This document shows, in pieces, positions 44,559 to 52,438 of a stretch of 64,000 nt of DNA. Position numbers and translations under genes: made by a program. The DNA is from Oceanirhabdus seepicola (GTDB lineage Bacteria > Bacillota > Clostridia > Clostridiales > Clostridiaceae). The first letter of the stretch is position 1, and every line of letters starts with the position of its first letter. Below the pieces are notes generated by a model that saw nothing but the letters and a program-made list of their open reading frames with translations, had not been told where the DNA came from and did not search any database. The stretch lies in NCBI RefSeq assembly GCF_023684385.1, contig NZ_JAGSOJ010000002.1:1116001-1180000 (forward strand). The letters are read 5' to 3'.

Positions 44559-45028
44559 TGGAACGAATTAACTAATTAATCTGGACAATGACTACCTCTC
44601 TTAGCTATGTAAGTTCAACTTGAATTTATCACGGTGTCAAAGGTATGGAATTTGAAAATGTAATCATTATAAATTGTAATGAAGAAATACTCCCTTATGT
44701 TAAGAGCATGCACGAAAACATAGAAGAGGAAAGAAGATTATTCTATGTAGGAATAACAAGAACTTCTCAAAATTTATGGCTAGACCATTGTAGATTCATG
44801 AGAAACAGAAGTATGGACCCTTCAAGATTTCTCTATGAGATGGGTGTACTAAGGGAGATGACCCCTGATGATTATAAGGTTGGAGAGAAGGTTAAACATA
44901 TATCTTTTGGACTTGGTGAAATTTCATATCTAGACAAGGAAAGTATTGAGATAGTTTTTGCTAATAATACAAAGAGAAAGTTTGATGTTATGGTTCTTTT
45001 GAGGAATGATATGATAAGTAAGGTGTAA
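44559..45028 (+). pseudogene. Helicase 3'-end copy 2
   Basis: A 71-bp leader (44559-44629) precedes a full copy of the helicase 3' end from HGVKGMEF to the stop. Bases 44630-44880 are identical to 40178-40428 of the intact gene over 251 bp; the remaining 3' part differs at about 15 positions. A TGA lies in frame just before the homology, so only the internal ATG at 44645 could start a 127-residue peptide (motifs V and VI without ATPase core), and the upstream AAAGGT is too close to serve it. Probably untranslated. Confidence 0.88.
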
Positions 45029-45079
45029 AGGTGTTGAGTGAATTAAGAAAAAGTATAGAATTAAAAACTAAACATTATA

Positions 45080-45109
45080 AGAGCATTCAAATAGGATGTT
45101 CTTTATTTT
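45080..45109 (+). terminator. Hairpin terminator, cassette type
   Basis: AGAGCATTC and GGATGTTCT pair with wobbles, then TTATTTTG. Homologous to 42789-42816. Confidence 0.65.
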
Positions 45110-45303
45110 GATTATAAACGAGGTTAAAATTCAATTTAACGGCATTGCTTTTATTTTGTAATAACTTACAAGGGGATTTATGGTAAAATAGTACAAGTAA
45201 CTGAGGCACGAAATATTTGTATAGTGTCATAAAGGAAATATATTAATTACAACGAAATAGTTAAATATAACGAAGGATATTTATATTTTGAGGAGATGAT
45301 GGT

Positions 45304-45849
45304 GTGAATAGTGCTATAAAATTAGAAAACGATAATATCATATTACGTCAACCAATAAAAGAAGATATTGCTATCCGTGCGAAGTTAGGAATAAACAAGG
45401 AATGTGTTATGATGTGTGGTGGTAATATTAGTAATTTGGGCGGATTCACTATGGACGACGCTATCAAATGGTATGAAAAAATAATTCAACATCCATGTAA
45501 GTGGGTTATTGAGTATAATGGTACTTGCATTGGAGTCGTTGGTCTTAGACCATATAAAGAAGATAACAAAGCGAGATTCTCCATTGAAATATATGACTAC
45601 AACGTGTATGGTTGTGGTATCGGAACAAATGTTACTAAAATGGTATTAAAACATGCATTTGAAGTTTTAGAATATCACAAGGTATATTTAAGGGTTTTAG
45701 ATTATAACACAAGGGCAATAAAATGTTATGAGAAATGTGGATTTATAAAAGAAGGTATAGACAGAGAAGGCGCATTAATTAATGGTACTTATTGTAGTGA
45801 TATTTATATGGGGATTATTAAGTCAGATTATATTTCTTTAGTTAAATAA
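45304..45849 (+). CDS. GNAT-family acetyltransferase (RimJ/RimL-like)
   Basis: A 181-residue GNAT protein of the type that acetylates protein N-termini or small amines. NIILRQPIKEDIAIRAKLG is the family N-terminus, motif A is around IEIYDYNVYGCGIGTNVTKMV, and motif B is YHKVYLRVLDYNTRAIKCYEKCGFIKEG. The start is GTG at 45304 after GAGGAGATG. It is a single gene between two full-size copies of the helicase tail. Substrate unknown; it could be an antibiotic- or toxin-modifying enzyme. Confidence 0.85.
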   Translation: MNSAIKLENDNIILRQPIKEDIAIRAKLGINKECVMMCGGNISNLGGFTMDDAIKWYEKIIQHPCKWVIEYNGTCIGVVGLRPYKEDNKARFSIEIYDYNVYGCGIGTNVTKMVLKHAFEVLEYHKVYLRVLDYNTRAIKCYEKCGFIKEGIDREGALINGTYCSDIYMGIIKSDYISLVK

Positions 45850-45989
45850 GTATAATCTTTAGTTGTGGTAAGACATACTTTTTTTATTTAATGATTAAAT
45901 AAAGAAACTAATTGATGTACAACAATTATGTCTTAATGCTAGATTCAATATAATTTGAAATTATTATGGAGTATAAAATTACACATGAC

Positions 45990-46459
45990 TGGAACGAATT
46001 AACTAATAAATCTGGACAATGACTACATCTCTTACCTATAGGAGTTCTACTTGAATTCATCACGGTGTCAAAGGTATGGAATTTGAAAACGTAATCATTA
46101 TAAATTGTAATGAAGAAATAATCCCATATGTTAAAAGTATGCACGAAAACATAGAAGAGGAAAGAAGATTATTCTATGTAGGGATAACAAGAACCTCTCA
46201 AAATCTATGGCTTGACCACTGCAGATTTATGAGAAACAGAAGTATGGACCCTTCAAGATTTCTCTTTGAAATGGGAGTACTAAGGGAGAAAACCCCTGAT
46301 GATTATAAGGTAGGAGAACAGGTTAAGCATATATCCTTTGGGCTTGGAGAAATATCATATCTAGATAAGAAAGAGATTGAAATAGTTTTTGCTAATAATA
46401 CTAAGAGAAAGTTTGATGTTATGGTTCTTTTGAGGAATGATATGATTACTAAAATATAA
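45990..46459 (+). pseudogene. Helicase 3'-end copy 3
   Basis: The same layout as copy 2: a 71-bp leader (45990-46060, about 90 percent like the leader of copy 2), then the helicase tail. Bases 46292-46446 are identical to 40409-40563 of the intact gene over 155 bp, while the part before differs at about 17 positions. An in-frame TGA precedes the homology. An internal ATG at 46076 could give 127 residues. Probably untranslated. Confidence 0.88.
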
Positions 46460-46466
46460 AACAAAT

Positions 46467-46628
46467 GTAGAATTGACAATGGATAATGTAGAATGATGGA
46501 TATTTCTCTTCGAGAAATTTTAATCGTGTAATTTAAAAAGCAGTGGGAGAGGGGAATAGTGATGTTCATGTACTACTTGTACATTCCGTTGCTCTTTCGC
46601 CTTGTTCCTTGAGCTTGTTTTATTTTCA
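46467..46628. repeat. Hybrid repeat: left part of family B joined to right part of family A
   Basis: 46467-46525 resembles the left end of family B (GATATTTCTCTTCGAGAAAT is shared with the copy at 36203). 46526-46628 resembles family A (GTACTACTTGTACATTCC, CTTTCGCCTTGTTCCTTGA). No complete terminal repeats are seen. It lies between copy 3 and the next cargo gene. Confidence 0.6.
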
Positions 46629-46674
46629 TCGACAGAAAACTCAGAAGTTATAAGATATTGAAGGAGAAAAATAT

Positions 46675-47241
46675 ATGAGCCAATTTTATTATATTGCATC
46701 GCCAAGAAAATTAGATATAGGTACTTTTGGAACGAAGAAGGTGGATGTAGAAGAAGTTGAGATAATCAGTACATATAAGATACTTGTTAACTCAACTAGG
46801 GAGATTGAATGTGAATTTCCTATATATGAGGGTAAGTCATTAGATGAGGTTAAGAAAGGCCTCATGATATATGACACAGAAGAGGATGCAAAGGGGATTT
46901 ATATTGGAGAGTTAAGTAATGGAGCTGAGATGGTTAAACATCACTTCACGAATGAATTTGTGTATGATCTTGCGCCTGTATTTGGAAATTTTGATTGTAG
47001 TTATTATTTTAAGGGGAATTATGGTGAAGGAGATAGATATAATAAATGTTTTAAAGTTTTGTTTGAATATATAAGAGAAAGATTGAATCATGGTGAGTTT
47101 ATTGAAGTATTTGCTTCTTGGGCAGATGAAGAGAAACTGGATAGAAAAGTTGAATTGGATAGGGATATATTTTTAAATGATGAAATTTCTTATGGTGATT
47201 TTCAGATAAAGGATAGACAATATACTAGATTTTTTCTTTGA
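46675..47241 (+). CDS. Uncharacterised 188-residue protein
   Basis: A cytoplasmic acidic protein I do not recognise. It begins SQFYYIASPRKLDIGTFG and has mixed alpha/beta content without signal peptide or membrane helix. Small acidic single-domain proteins in arrays like this are sometimes immunity proteins, but there is no toxin partner here, so that is speculation. GAAGGAG fits the ATG. The last codons (TRFFL and the stop) fall in DNA that aligns with the helicase tail (SRFLFEMG region), so its 3' end seems to have been formed by joining to a helicase remnant. Confidence 0.6.
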   Translation: MSQFYYIASPRKLDIGTFGTKKVDVEEVEIISTYKILVNSTREIECEFPIYEGKSLDEVKKGLMIYDTEEDAKGIYIGELSNGAEMVKHHFTNEFVYDLAPVFGNFDCSYYFKGNYGEGDRYNKCFKVLFEYIRERLNHGEFIEVFASWADEEKLDRKVELDRDIFLNDEISYGDFQIKDRQYTRFFL

Positions 47242-47292
47242 GATGTGAGTATAAGGAAGAAAACTCCCGATGATTATGATAGAACAGATAGT
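47223..47292 (+). pseudogene. Helicase 3'-end remnant 4
   Basis: About 70 bp (CTAGATTTTTTCTTTGAGATG through GATTATGATAGAACAG) align with 40371-40438 of the helicase gene, with scattered substitutions. It overlaps the end of the preceding gene by about 20 bp. Confidence 0.75.
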
Positions 47293-47329
47293 TACTTTGT
47301 TCCATACTTATCTATGTTGAATTAAAATT

Positions 47330-47361
47330 AAAGAACTTGCACATAAATACAAGTTCTTTTT
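47330..47361. terminator. Intrinsic terminator
   Basis: Perfect 10-bp arms AAAGAACTTG and CAAGTTCTTT with a 10-base loop and T-run on the right; the A-rich left flank could serve the minus strand too. Confidence 0.85.
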
Positions 47362-47451
47362 GGAACTGATCTGCTAATTAGATAAAATACAATCTATTAT
47401 TATATTAATACATAATAGTGCACACTCCATTATAGTTTAGTACTACAACAT

Positions 47452-48267
47452 CTAAAACTCAACTACAAGTACTTCGTACTCTTCAATTTTATTAAATCCA
47501 ACTTTTTCGGCTATTTTAACAGATGCCAAATTATCTATCCAACTATCCCAATGAGGTATTAAGTTTCTTTGAGCACAGTCTTTAACAATATTTGCTGCAA
47601 GGGCTGTTCCTACACCTTTTTTTTGATCATCTTCGATAGTCTCGATACCTATTCCACAATGATTTTTACTAACAAGTTCAGCCGTACAACAGGATATCAA
47701 TCTTTTACCATTAAAAGCACAATATCCAAACCCATTTTTAATAAAACCATCAACAGTTCCCCACATTCCTTTTATCTCTTCTTTTAGTATTTTAAGATTT
47801 TCTAAGTTACTGTCGTTAAGTAATTCTTGGTTAATAGGTTTAATTTCACTGGAATGATTTTCTAGAAATTTATTATCATTGTTATGTAGATTATATTTAT
47901 ATAAAACTCTTTTACGTTGATGAACTGTTAAGTTATTAAATATATCTAACATTACATTTTTCCATATATCTGATGTATAAGAAATTTTAACATAGTTATA
48001 GAAGTCTTTTTTCAAACTTTCAGTTAAGATATTTTCTTTTATGTAATTGATGCACTTATCATATTCTTTATGAGTAGCAGTCTCGCCTCCAACGTATAGT
48101 ACAAAGTTACCTTTATCAAAAATTACATATAACTCAGGATTTTCTAAGTTATTCAGGTATATTTCTCCTGGTGTATTTCCTTCGATAATTGATTCAAAAA
48201 CAAATTTATTAATATTTGAACTAAACACTTTTTTAAATTTTTCAAAATTACTATCTACTTTATACAT
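47452..48267 (-). CDS. GNAT acetyltransferase-like protein
   Basis: A 271-residue protein of the GNAT group often annotated simply as GNAT acetyltransferase. The N-terminal half (about 1-145) is a helper domain; the C-terminal GNAT domain has CGIGIETIEDDQKKGVGTAL (motif A with QKKGVGTA as the CoA loop) and WDSWIDNLASVKIAEKVGF (motif B). GAGGGGAAA fits the ATG. It is the only minus-strand gene among the cargo between helicase remnants, apart from the carboxypeptidase. Substrate unknown. Confidence 0.8.
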   Translation of the reverse strand: MYKVDSNFEKFKKVFSSNINKFVFESIIEGNTPGEIYLNNLENPELYVIFDKGNFVLYVGGETATHKEYDKCINYIKENILTESLKKDFYNYVKISYTSDIWKNVMLDIFNNLTVHQRKRVLYKYNLHNNDNKFLENHSSEIKPINQELLNDSNLENLKILKEEIKGMWGTVDGFIKNGFGYCAFNGKRLISCCTAELVSKNHCGIGIETIEDDQKKGVGTALAANIVKDCAQRNLIPHWDSWIDNLASVKIAEKVGFNKIEEYEVLVVEF

Positions 48268-48612
48268 AATTTTCCCCTCATTTCTTTGGATTTATATTTA
48301 CAATTTTGCAACTATTATCCATAATATTTGTATTATATACTATTTGATATGTATATTCTAGGTTCAGAATAGTTGATAATTGTTTTTTACTTAACATTTT
48401 CAGGTCTTTTAAAGGGACTTATGAGTATTAATAGCCTGTATAAGTAGTTATTTACAAAATAAGTATGTTATACTAATATTGTAAATGAATTTTTAAAATA
48501 ATCATATTTTTTGAGTGGTATGAAAAGAAAGTTCCTGTAATAAATTTGTTGAATTATATAGCAATTTTAAAAAAGATATAAGTAATTTAAATATTAGAAG
48601 GAGGGTAAAAGT
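48268..48612. other. Divergent intergenic region, nothing recognised
   Basis: An AT-rich 345-bp region between the GNAT gene (minus) and a small membrane protein gene (plus). It must carry both promoters. I saw no hairpin, repeat or open frame worth naming. Confidence 0.4.
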
Positions 48613-48783
48613 TTGAAGAAGAAGAAGGAGGATCAAAAACCAAAGGATATTACAGCTATTCCATCACCTTGGACAGACCCAAGCGTACACTCAAAACAAA
48701 ATTCAAAAGTTTTCAGGTATTTAGCATGGTTTGGTTGGATTTTGGGTGCGATAGTTCTTATATGGGTATTATTTATAGTGTAA
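48613..48783 (+). CDS. Small single-pass membrane protein, 56 residues
   Basis: TTG at 48613 follows a strong AAGGAGGGT (48598-48606) and opens a 56-codon frame. The N-terminal half is hydrophilic and Lys/Pro-rich (KKKKEDQKPKDITAIPSPW). A single hydrophobic helix follows at about residues 36-56 (WFGWILGAIVLIWVLFIV), so it is predicted to sit in the membrane with the N-terminus inside. No family recognised. It precedes remnants of a surface-protein gene. Confidence 0.55.
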   Translation: MKKKKEDQKPKDITAIPSPWTDPSVHSKQNSKVFRYLAWFGWILGAIVLIWVLFIV

Positions 48784-48788
48784 TTTAA

Positions 48789-48947
48789 TTAATATATGGT
48801 ATTCGTGTTAAAAATTGTAATGAGGCTAGAGATTATACTTTATTAATCAAAAAGATCCAATCATTAGAGGGAAAGGAATTAAATAAAACCATGAAAATGG
48901 AATTTAGAATTGAAGGAGAGTCAATTAGTGTATTGGAGTTACAATAA
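48789..48947 (+). pseudogene. 3' remnant of an Ig-like (SbsA-type) surface protein gene
   Basis: The frame from 48789 to TAA 48945-48947 has no start codon nearby but reads ARDYTLLIKKIQ, then KELNKTMKMEFRIEG, clearly related to the C-terminus of the surface protein at 49198-50604 (KELNKTMKMEFKIHG). It is an orphan 3' end left by duplication or by a lost neighbour. Confidence 0.7.
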
Positions 48948-49197
48948 ATAAGGGGTTTCATAAGGTTGAGAAGTTAATTCGATAATTTCATAAAGTTGCT
49001 ATTTTAAGGGATAGGTGTAATGAAAAACTATCTCTTTTGTTGTGCAAAAAAATATATAGTACCTCTACTGGGACGGATGAGTGTTAAAATGAGTAATTTT
49101 AATAAAATTCTCTGAGATTTATGTTATAATGGATGATGGTTAAAATAACAATTAAAGTAATTTGTTGATTATAATTTATAATTTTGGAGGAAAAATC

Positions 49198-50604
49198 ATG
49201 TATAGAAATAAAAGTAAGGTATCAGTAATACTTATTATTGCTTTGTTTATTAATGGGTTAATAATATTAAACCCCAAAAAGGTTTATGCTTATGAAGCTA
49301 CAGAAGTAAGTGAATTAATCAGTAAAAGTACTACTTGGAGTAAAAAATATAGTCCTTATATTGTAGAAGGTAATGTTTTAGTTGATGAAGGAGCAACTTT
49401 AAAAATACAACCAGGAGTTGAAGTTATATTTGACGGAAATTATTATCTAGATATCAAAGGCAAAATAATTGCTCAAGGAAGTGAGAAGGAAAATATAAAA
49501 TTTAGTTCTGGCACAAATATAAGGTGGAAAGGAATAAAAATTGAGAGCGCTTATAATAAAATGAAGTATTGTGTTGTTGAGAATTCTGAAAACGGAGTAC
49601 ATTTGAAATACGAAACTGCACATTCAAACACTATAGATAAATGCAAATTAATAAATAATGATGTAGGTATATCTTTGGAACTTTGTTATTCAAGTGAATC
49701 AAATAAGATACAAAATTGTATATTGGCTTACAATGAAATAGGGGTAAATATCAAGGGATCAGAGTATACTACAATTAGTAATTGTAATATAACCAATAAC
49801 AATATTGGCATATATCAAGGTGTGTGTTTGAAAAAAAATTATATTAGAAGGAATAATATATATAATAATGATGAGTATAATTTGCAAGTAGATACTAAAA
49901 ATGCAAATGATCAATATTTTTTTTATTATAACTATTGGGGAACGACTGATAAAGAAGAAATTGAAGAAATGATATTTGATTTTTATGATGATTATGAATA
50001 TACGAAGGTGAGGTACGAACCGTATCTTAAAAACCAAATTGGAAAATTACCCGATATTAATATTGATGTTTCTGAGATAAGTTTTATAGAGAAATATTTA
50101 ATATTAAATTTGGGTGAAAGTAAAAAAATTGAATACTCAATAAGTCCTGAAAAAGCTAATGAGAATATTAGTTGGTTAACGAATAATGAAAATGTTGTAA
50201 AGGTTAAAAATGGAGAATTAACAGCAGTTGGAGAGGGTAGAGCCATAATTTCAGTAGAAACAGAAAATGGTGATAAGAAGGCGGAATGTGAGGTTATTGT
50301 CGAGGATTACATAGAATTACCATCTGAAGATAGGGTTTTACAAGATAAAATTTGGACTATAGAATTTAATAAATCAATATTGTTTAATGAAATAACATCT
50401 GAGAATATTTACATATTAGATAAAAATGGTAAAAAAGTAGATGTAACAATAGAAAAAAATGATGACACTAGTATAACTATTACTCCTGTTAATAAGTACA
50501 ATAAGGGTGAAACTTATAATTTATGGGTTAAAGATGTGCGATCTATAGATAAAAAGGAATTAAATAAAACTATGAAAATGGAGTTTAAAATTCATGGTGT
50601 GTAA
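49198..50604 (+). CDS. Secreted beta-helix protein with BIg2 and SbsA-type Ig-like domains
   Basis: A 468-residue exported protein. A signal peptide (about 1-31) ends VYA. Residues about 45-270 are a right-handed parallel beta-helix with PbH1-type repeats (NSENGVHLK, NNDVGISLE, YNEIGVNIK, NNNIGIYQG). Residues about 280-365 are a bacterial Ig-like group 2 domain (ending AVGEGRAIISVETENGDK). Residues about 370-468 are an SbsA-type Ig-like domain ending KTMKMEFKIHG. There is no LPXTG or cell-wall-binding repeat, so the mode of attachment is unclear. GGAGG fits the ATG at 49198. A 3' remnant of a sister gene lies just upstream. Confidence 0.8.
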   Translation: MYRNKSKVSVILIIALFINGLIILNPKKVYAYEATEVSELISKSTTWSKKYSPYIVEGNVLVDEGATLKIQPGVEVIFDGNYYLDIKGKIIAQGSEKENIKFSSGTNIRWKGIKIESAYNKMKYCVVENSENGVHLKYETAHSNTIDKCKLINNDVGISLELCYSSESNKIQNCILAYNEIGVNIKGSEYTTISNCNITNNNIGIYQGVCLKKNYIRRNNIYNNDEYNLQVDTKNANDQYFFYYNYWGTTDKEEIEEMIFDFYDDYEYTKVRYEPYLKNQIGKLPDINIDVSEISFIEKYLILNLGESKKIEYSISPEKANENISWLTNNENVVKVKNGELTAVGEGRAIISVETENGDKKAECEVIVEDYIELPSEDRVLQDKIWTIEFNKSILFNEITSENIYILDKNGKKVDVTIEKNDDTSITITPVNKYNKGETYNLWVKDVRSIDKKELNKTMKMEFKIHGV

Positions 50605-50655
50605 GTCAAGTTCAAATAACTTAAATGAAAAAATATAAAGAAGTTTTGAATATAA

Positions 50656-50731
50656 TTAGCATTCATCCCCCATATTTTGTACTTGGTAGATGAATGCTAA
50701 AAATTAGAAGCGCGCGAAATGCGCCTTTTTT
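50656..50731. terminator. Two adjacent hairpins between converging genes
   Basis: First, TTAGCATTCATC and GATGAATGCTAA (50656-50667, 50689-50700) pair perfectly. Second, AGCGCGCGAAATGCGCC runs into six T (50709-50731) and is a good plus-strand terminator. Together they can end both the surface-protein and the carboxypeptidase transcripts. Confidence 0.75.
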
Positions 50732-51950
50732 ATATATAATTAAATTCAGGTTTATCTACTATGTTTTGTATATGATCTTTATTGAACTTAATTTTGGGGA
50801 ATAATTTATTCAATATCTCCATTACATGAGTTTTTATAATATCTTTTATAGAAAAATCAGAATATGTATTATATTGTTGTGAGTAATCTCTCAAAGTTAA
50901 AGTTAATGTAGTAACTGGCTTAGTATTATCTAATGTCCATACGTCTATATTCGAAATATTATAAGTAACTTCAGGTGTGATATCATTTCTATAGTATTTT
51001 ATATTTTCCTTAAGATAGATTGGAATTTTTGCGATTTTTGATACGTTTACTGAAGCTAAAGGATTATAGGTTTGTTTAATGGTTTCTATAATTTTACCCT
51101 TTGGAATATAAGTAACTTTCTTTGCATTATAGCTATAATCGGCTAATTTTTCTGTATCTCCAAAAATATCATTTGATTTCATTACAATCGATATAATTTT
51201 TCTTCCATCTCTTTCGTAAATAGTAGCAAGACACCTTCCAGCTCTATCGGTATATCCTGTTTTTCCACCGATACAGCCGTTTATATTCAAGTTTTTATTG
51301 CTATTAGATATAGTTCTACTAGGCGTGTTTAATGTTTTTACAATACTTTTTTGTTTATTCATTGTTTCTCTAACCCATTCATTTTCATAGGCGGCAGTAA
51401 GTAACTTCACTAAATCATATGCTGTTGTTACATGTTCTGGATAATCTCTATCTAATCCATTAGCTGTTTCGTAATGAGTATTTTCCATTCCTAATTCTTT
51501 AGCTTTTTCATTCATCATTTCAATGAACTTTTCTGTGCTTCCAGCTACATTATCAGCGATTACATAAGCTATATCATTTCCTGAATATAATAAAAGCACG
51601 TCCATAATGTAGTCAGCACGCATTTTATCTCCAATCGCTACATATTCAATGTTTTCTCTATAAGAACAGGCTGGTTGCTGGGCTGCAGATTCAGTATAAA
51701 CTAGCATATCAGTTGTTTTCATATTTTCTGCTAAAAGTAAAGCAGTCATCAATTTAGTTATAGAAGCTGGATAGATTTTTTTATCAATATTTTTAGTATA
51801 AATTATTTCTCTAGTTTCCATATCATAGGATATTGCCGAAGTTACTGACAAATTTAAAGTTTCATTAGTTTCTTCATCTGCATAGGCGAGATTTACTGTT
51901 AAAACAAAAATAGTAAGTAATAGTGATAATGATTTCTTTATGCTTTTCAT
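50730..51950 (-). CDS. D-alanyl-D-alanine carboxypeptidase (S11 type), copy 2
   Basis: A 406-residue paralogue of the gene at 33458-34699. A signal peptide (about 1-24) ends AYA. SITK at residues 63-66, SGN at 123-125 and KTG in IGGKTGYTDRAGRC are present, so it should be active. Unlike copy 1 there is no C-terminal membrane helix; the tail (after about 365) is amphipathic, with a segment HVMEILNKLFPKIKF that could dock on the membrane as in classical PBP5. GGAGG lies before the ATG. It is placed among the cargo genes between helicase remnants. Confidence 0.92.
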   Translation of the reverse strand: MKSIKKSLSLLLTIFVLTVNLAYADEETNETLNLSVTSAISYDMETREIIYTKNIDKKIYPASITKLMTALLLAENMKTTDMLVYTESAAQQPACSYRENIEYVAIGDKMRADYIMDVLLLYSGNDIAYVIADNVAGSTEKFIEMMNEKAKELGMENTHYETANGLDRDYPEHVTTAYDLVKLLTAAYENEWVRETMNKQKSIVKTLNTPSRTISNSNKNLNINGCIGGKTGYTDRAGRCLATIYERDGRKIISIVMKSNDIFGDTEKLADYSYNAKKVTYIPKGKIIETIKQTYNPLASVNVSKIAKIPIYLKENIKYYRNDITPEVTYNISNIDVWTLDNTKPVTTLTLTLRDYSQQYNTYSDFSIKDIIKTHVMEILNKLFPKIKFNKDHIQNIVDKPEFNYI

Positions 51951-52438
51951 AATAGACCTCCGAACAATATTAAAATTTTTTTAGAAAACATTTGAATGAG
52001 ATATTTAAAAAATTTAATCTATTTTATTATAATATATCAGGAGAATGTTGTAAAATAAAACAATATGAGGGAAAGTGGTTATTCTATGTAAGTATATCGA
52101 GAAATTCTAAAAAGCTATGGAGTAACAATTGTAGGTACATCAGGAAGTGGTGAAAGTTTTTATTGTAGATATCTAAAGAATAGGGAATAAATGTAGTATA
52201 ATATAAACAATCTATGGAGTTGTGGAAATATATTATTTGAATATGCTGTAAGATAAGAAAGAAATTGAAATAGTTTTCGATAATAATATTAGAAGAAAAT
52301 TCTTTGTTATGGTAATTTTAAATAATGATAGGATATCTAATATATATAGGTATTTGTTGAAGGAAGAGTTACCATAATATATAATTTATTTAGATGAGAA
52401 CTATTTAGACGAGAACTGATAAGAAAGTAGGGAGATAA
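51951..52438. other. Intergenic stretch holding a decayed helicase tail
   Basis: The first 115 bp carry the upstream region of the carboxypeptidase gene. From about 52067 to 52345 lies a decayed helicase 3' end. The rest leads to the FtsA-like gene and contains its promoter. Confidence 0.6.
52067..52345 (+). pseudogene. Helicase 3'-end remnant 5
   Basis: GAGGGAAAGTGGTTATTCTATG to about 52145 aligns with the motif VI region of the helicase (40274-40350). About 52210-52345, including GATAAGAAAGAAATTGAAAT and TTCTTTGTTATGGTAATTTT, aligns with 40455-40570. The middle has diverged and there are frameshifts and stops. It is the oldest-looking copy and marks the far end of the array. Confidence 0.75.

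Noticed and set aside
44645-45028. A separate 127-residue helicase-domain gene starting at the internal ATG
   Set aside because: It lacks the ATPase core, has no usable ribosome binding site, and an in-frame TGA precedes the homology. I treat it as a silent copy, as for 46076-46459.
38579-52345. Prophage or integrative element as the explanation for the accessory region
   Set aside because: No integrase, transposase, phage structural or replication gene and no tRNA attachment site is visible. The helicase-tail repeats explain the borders better.
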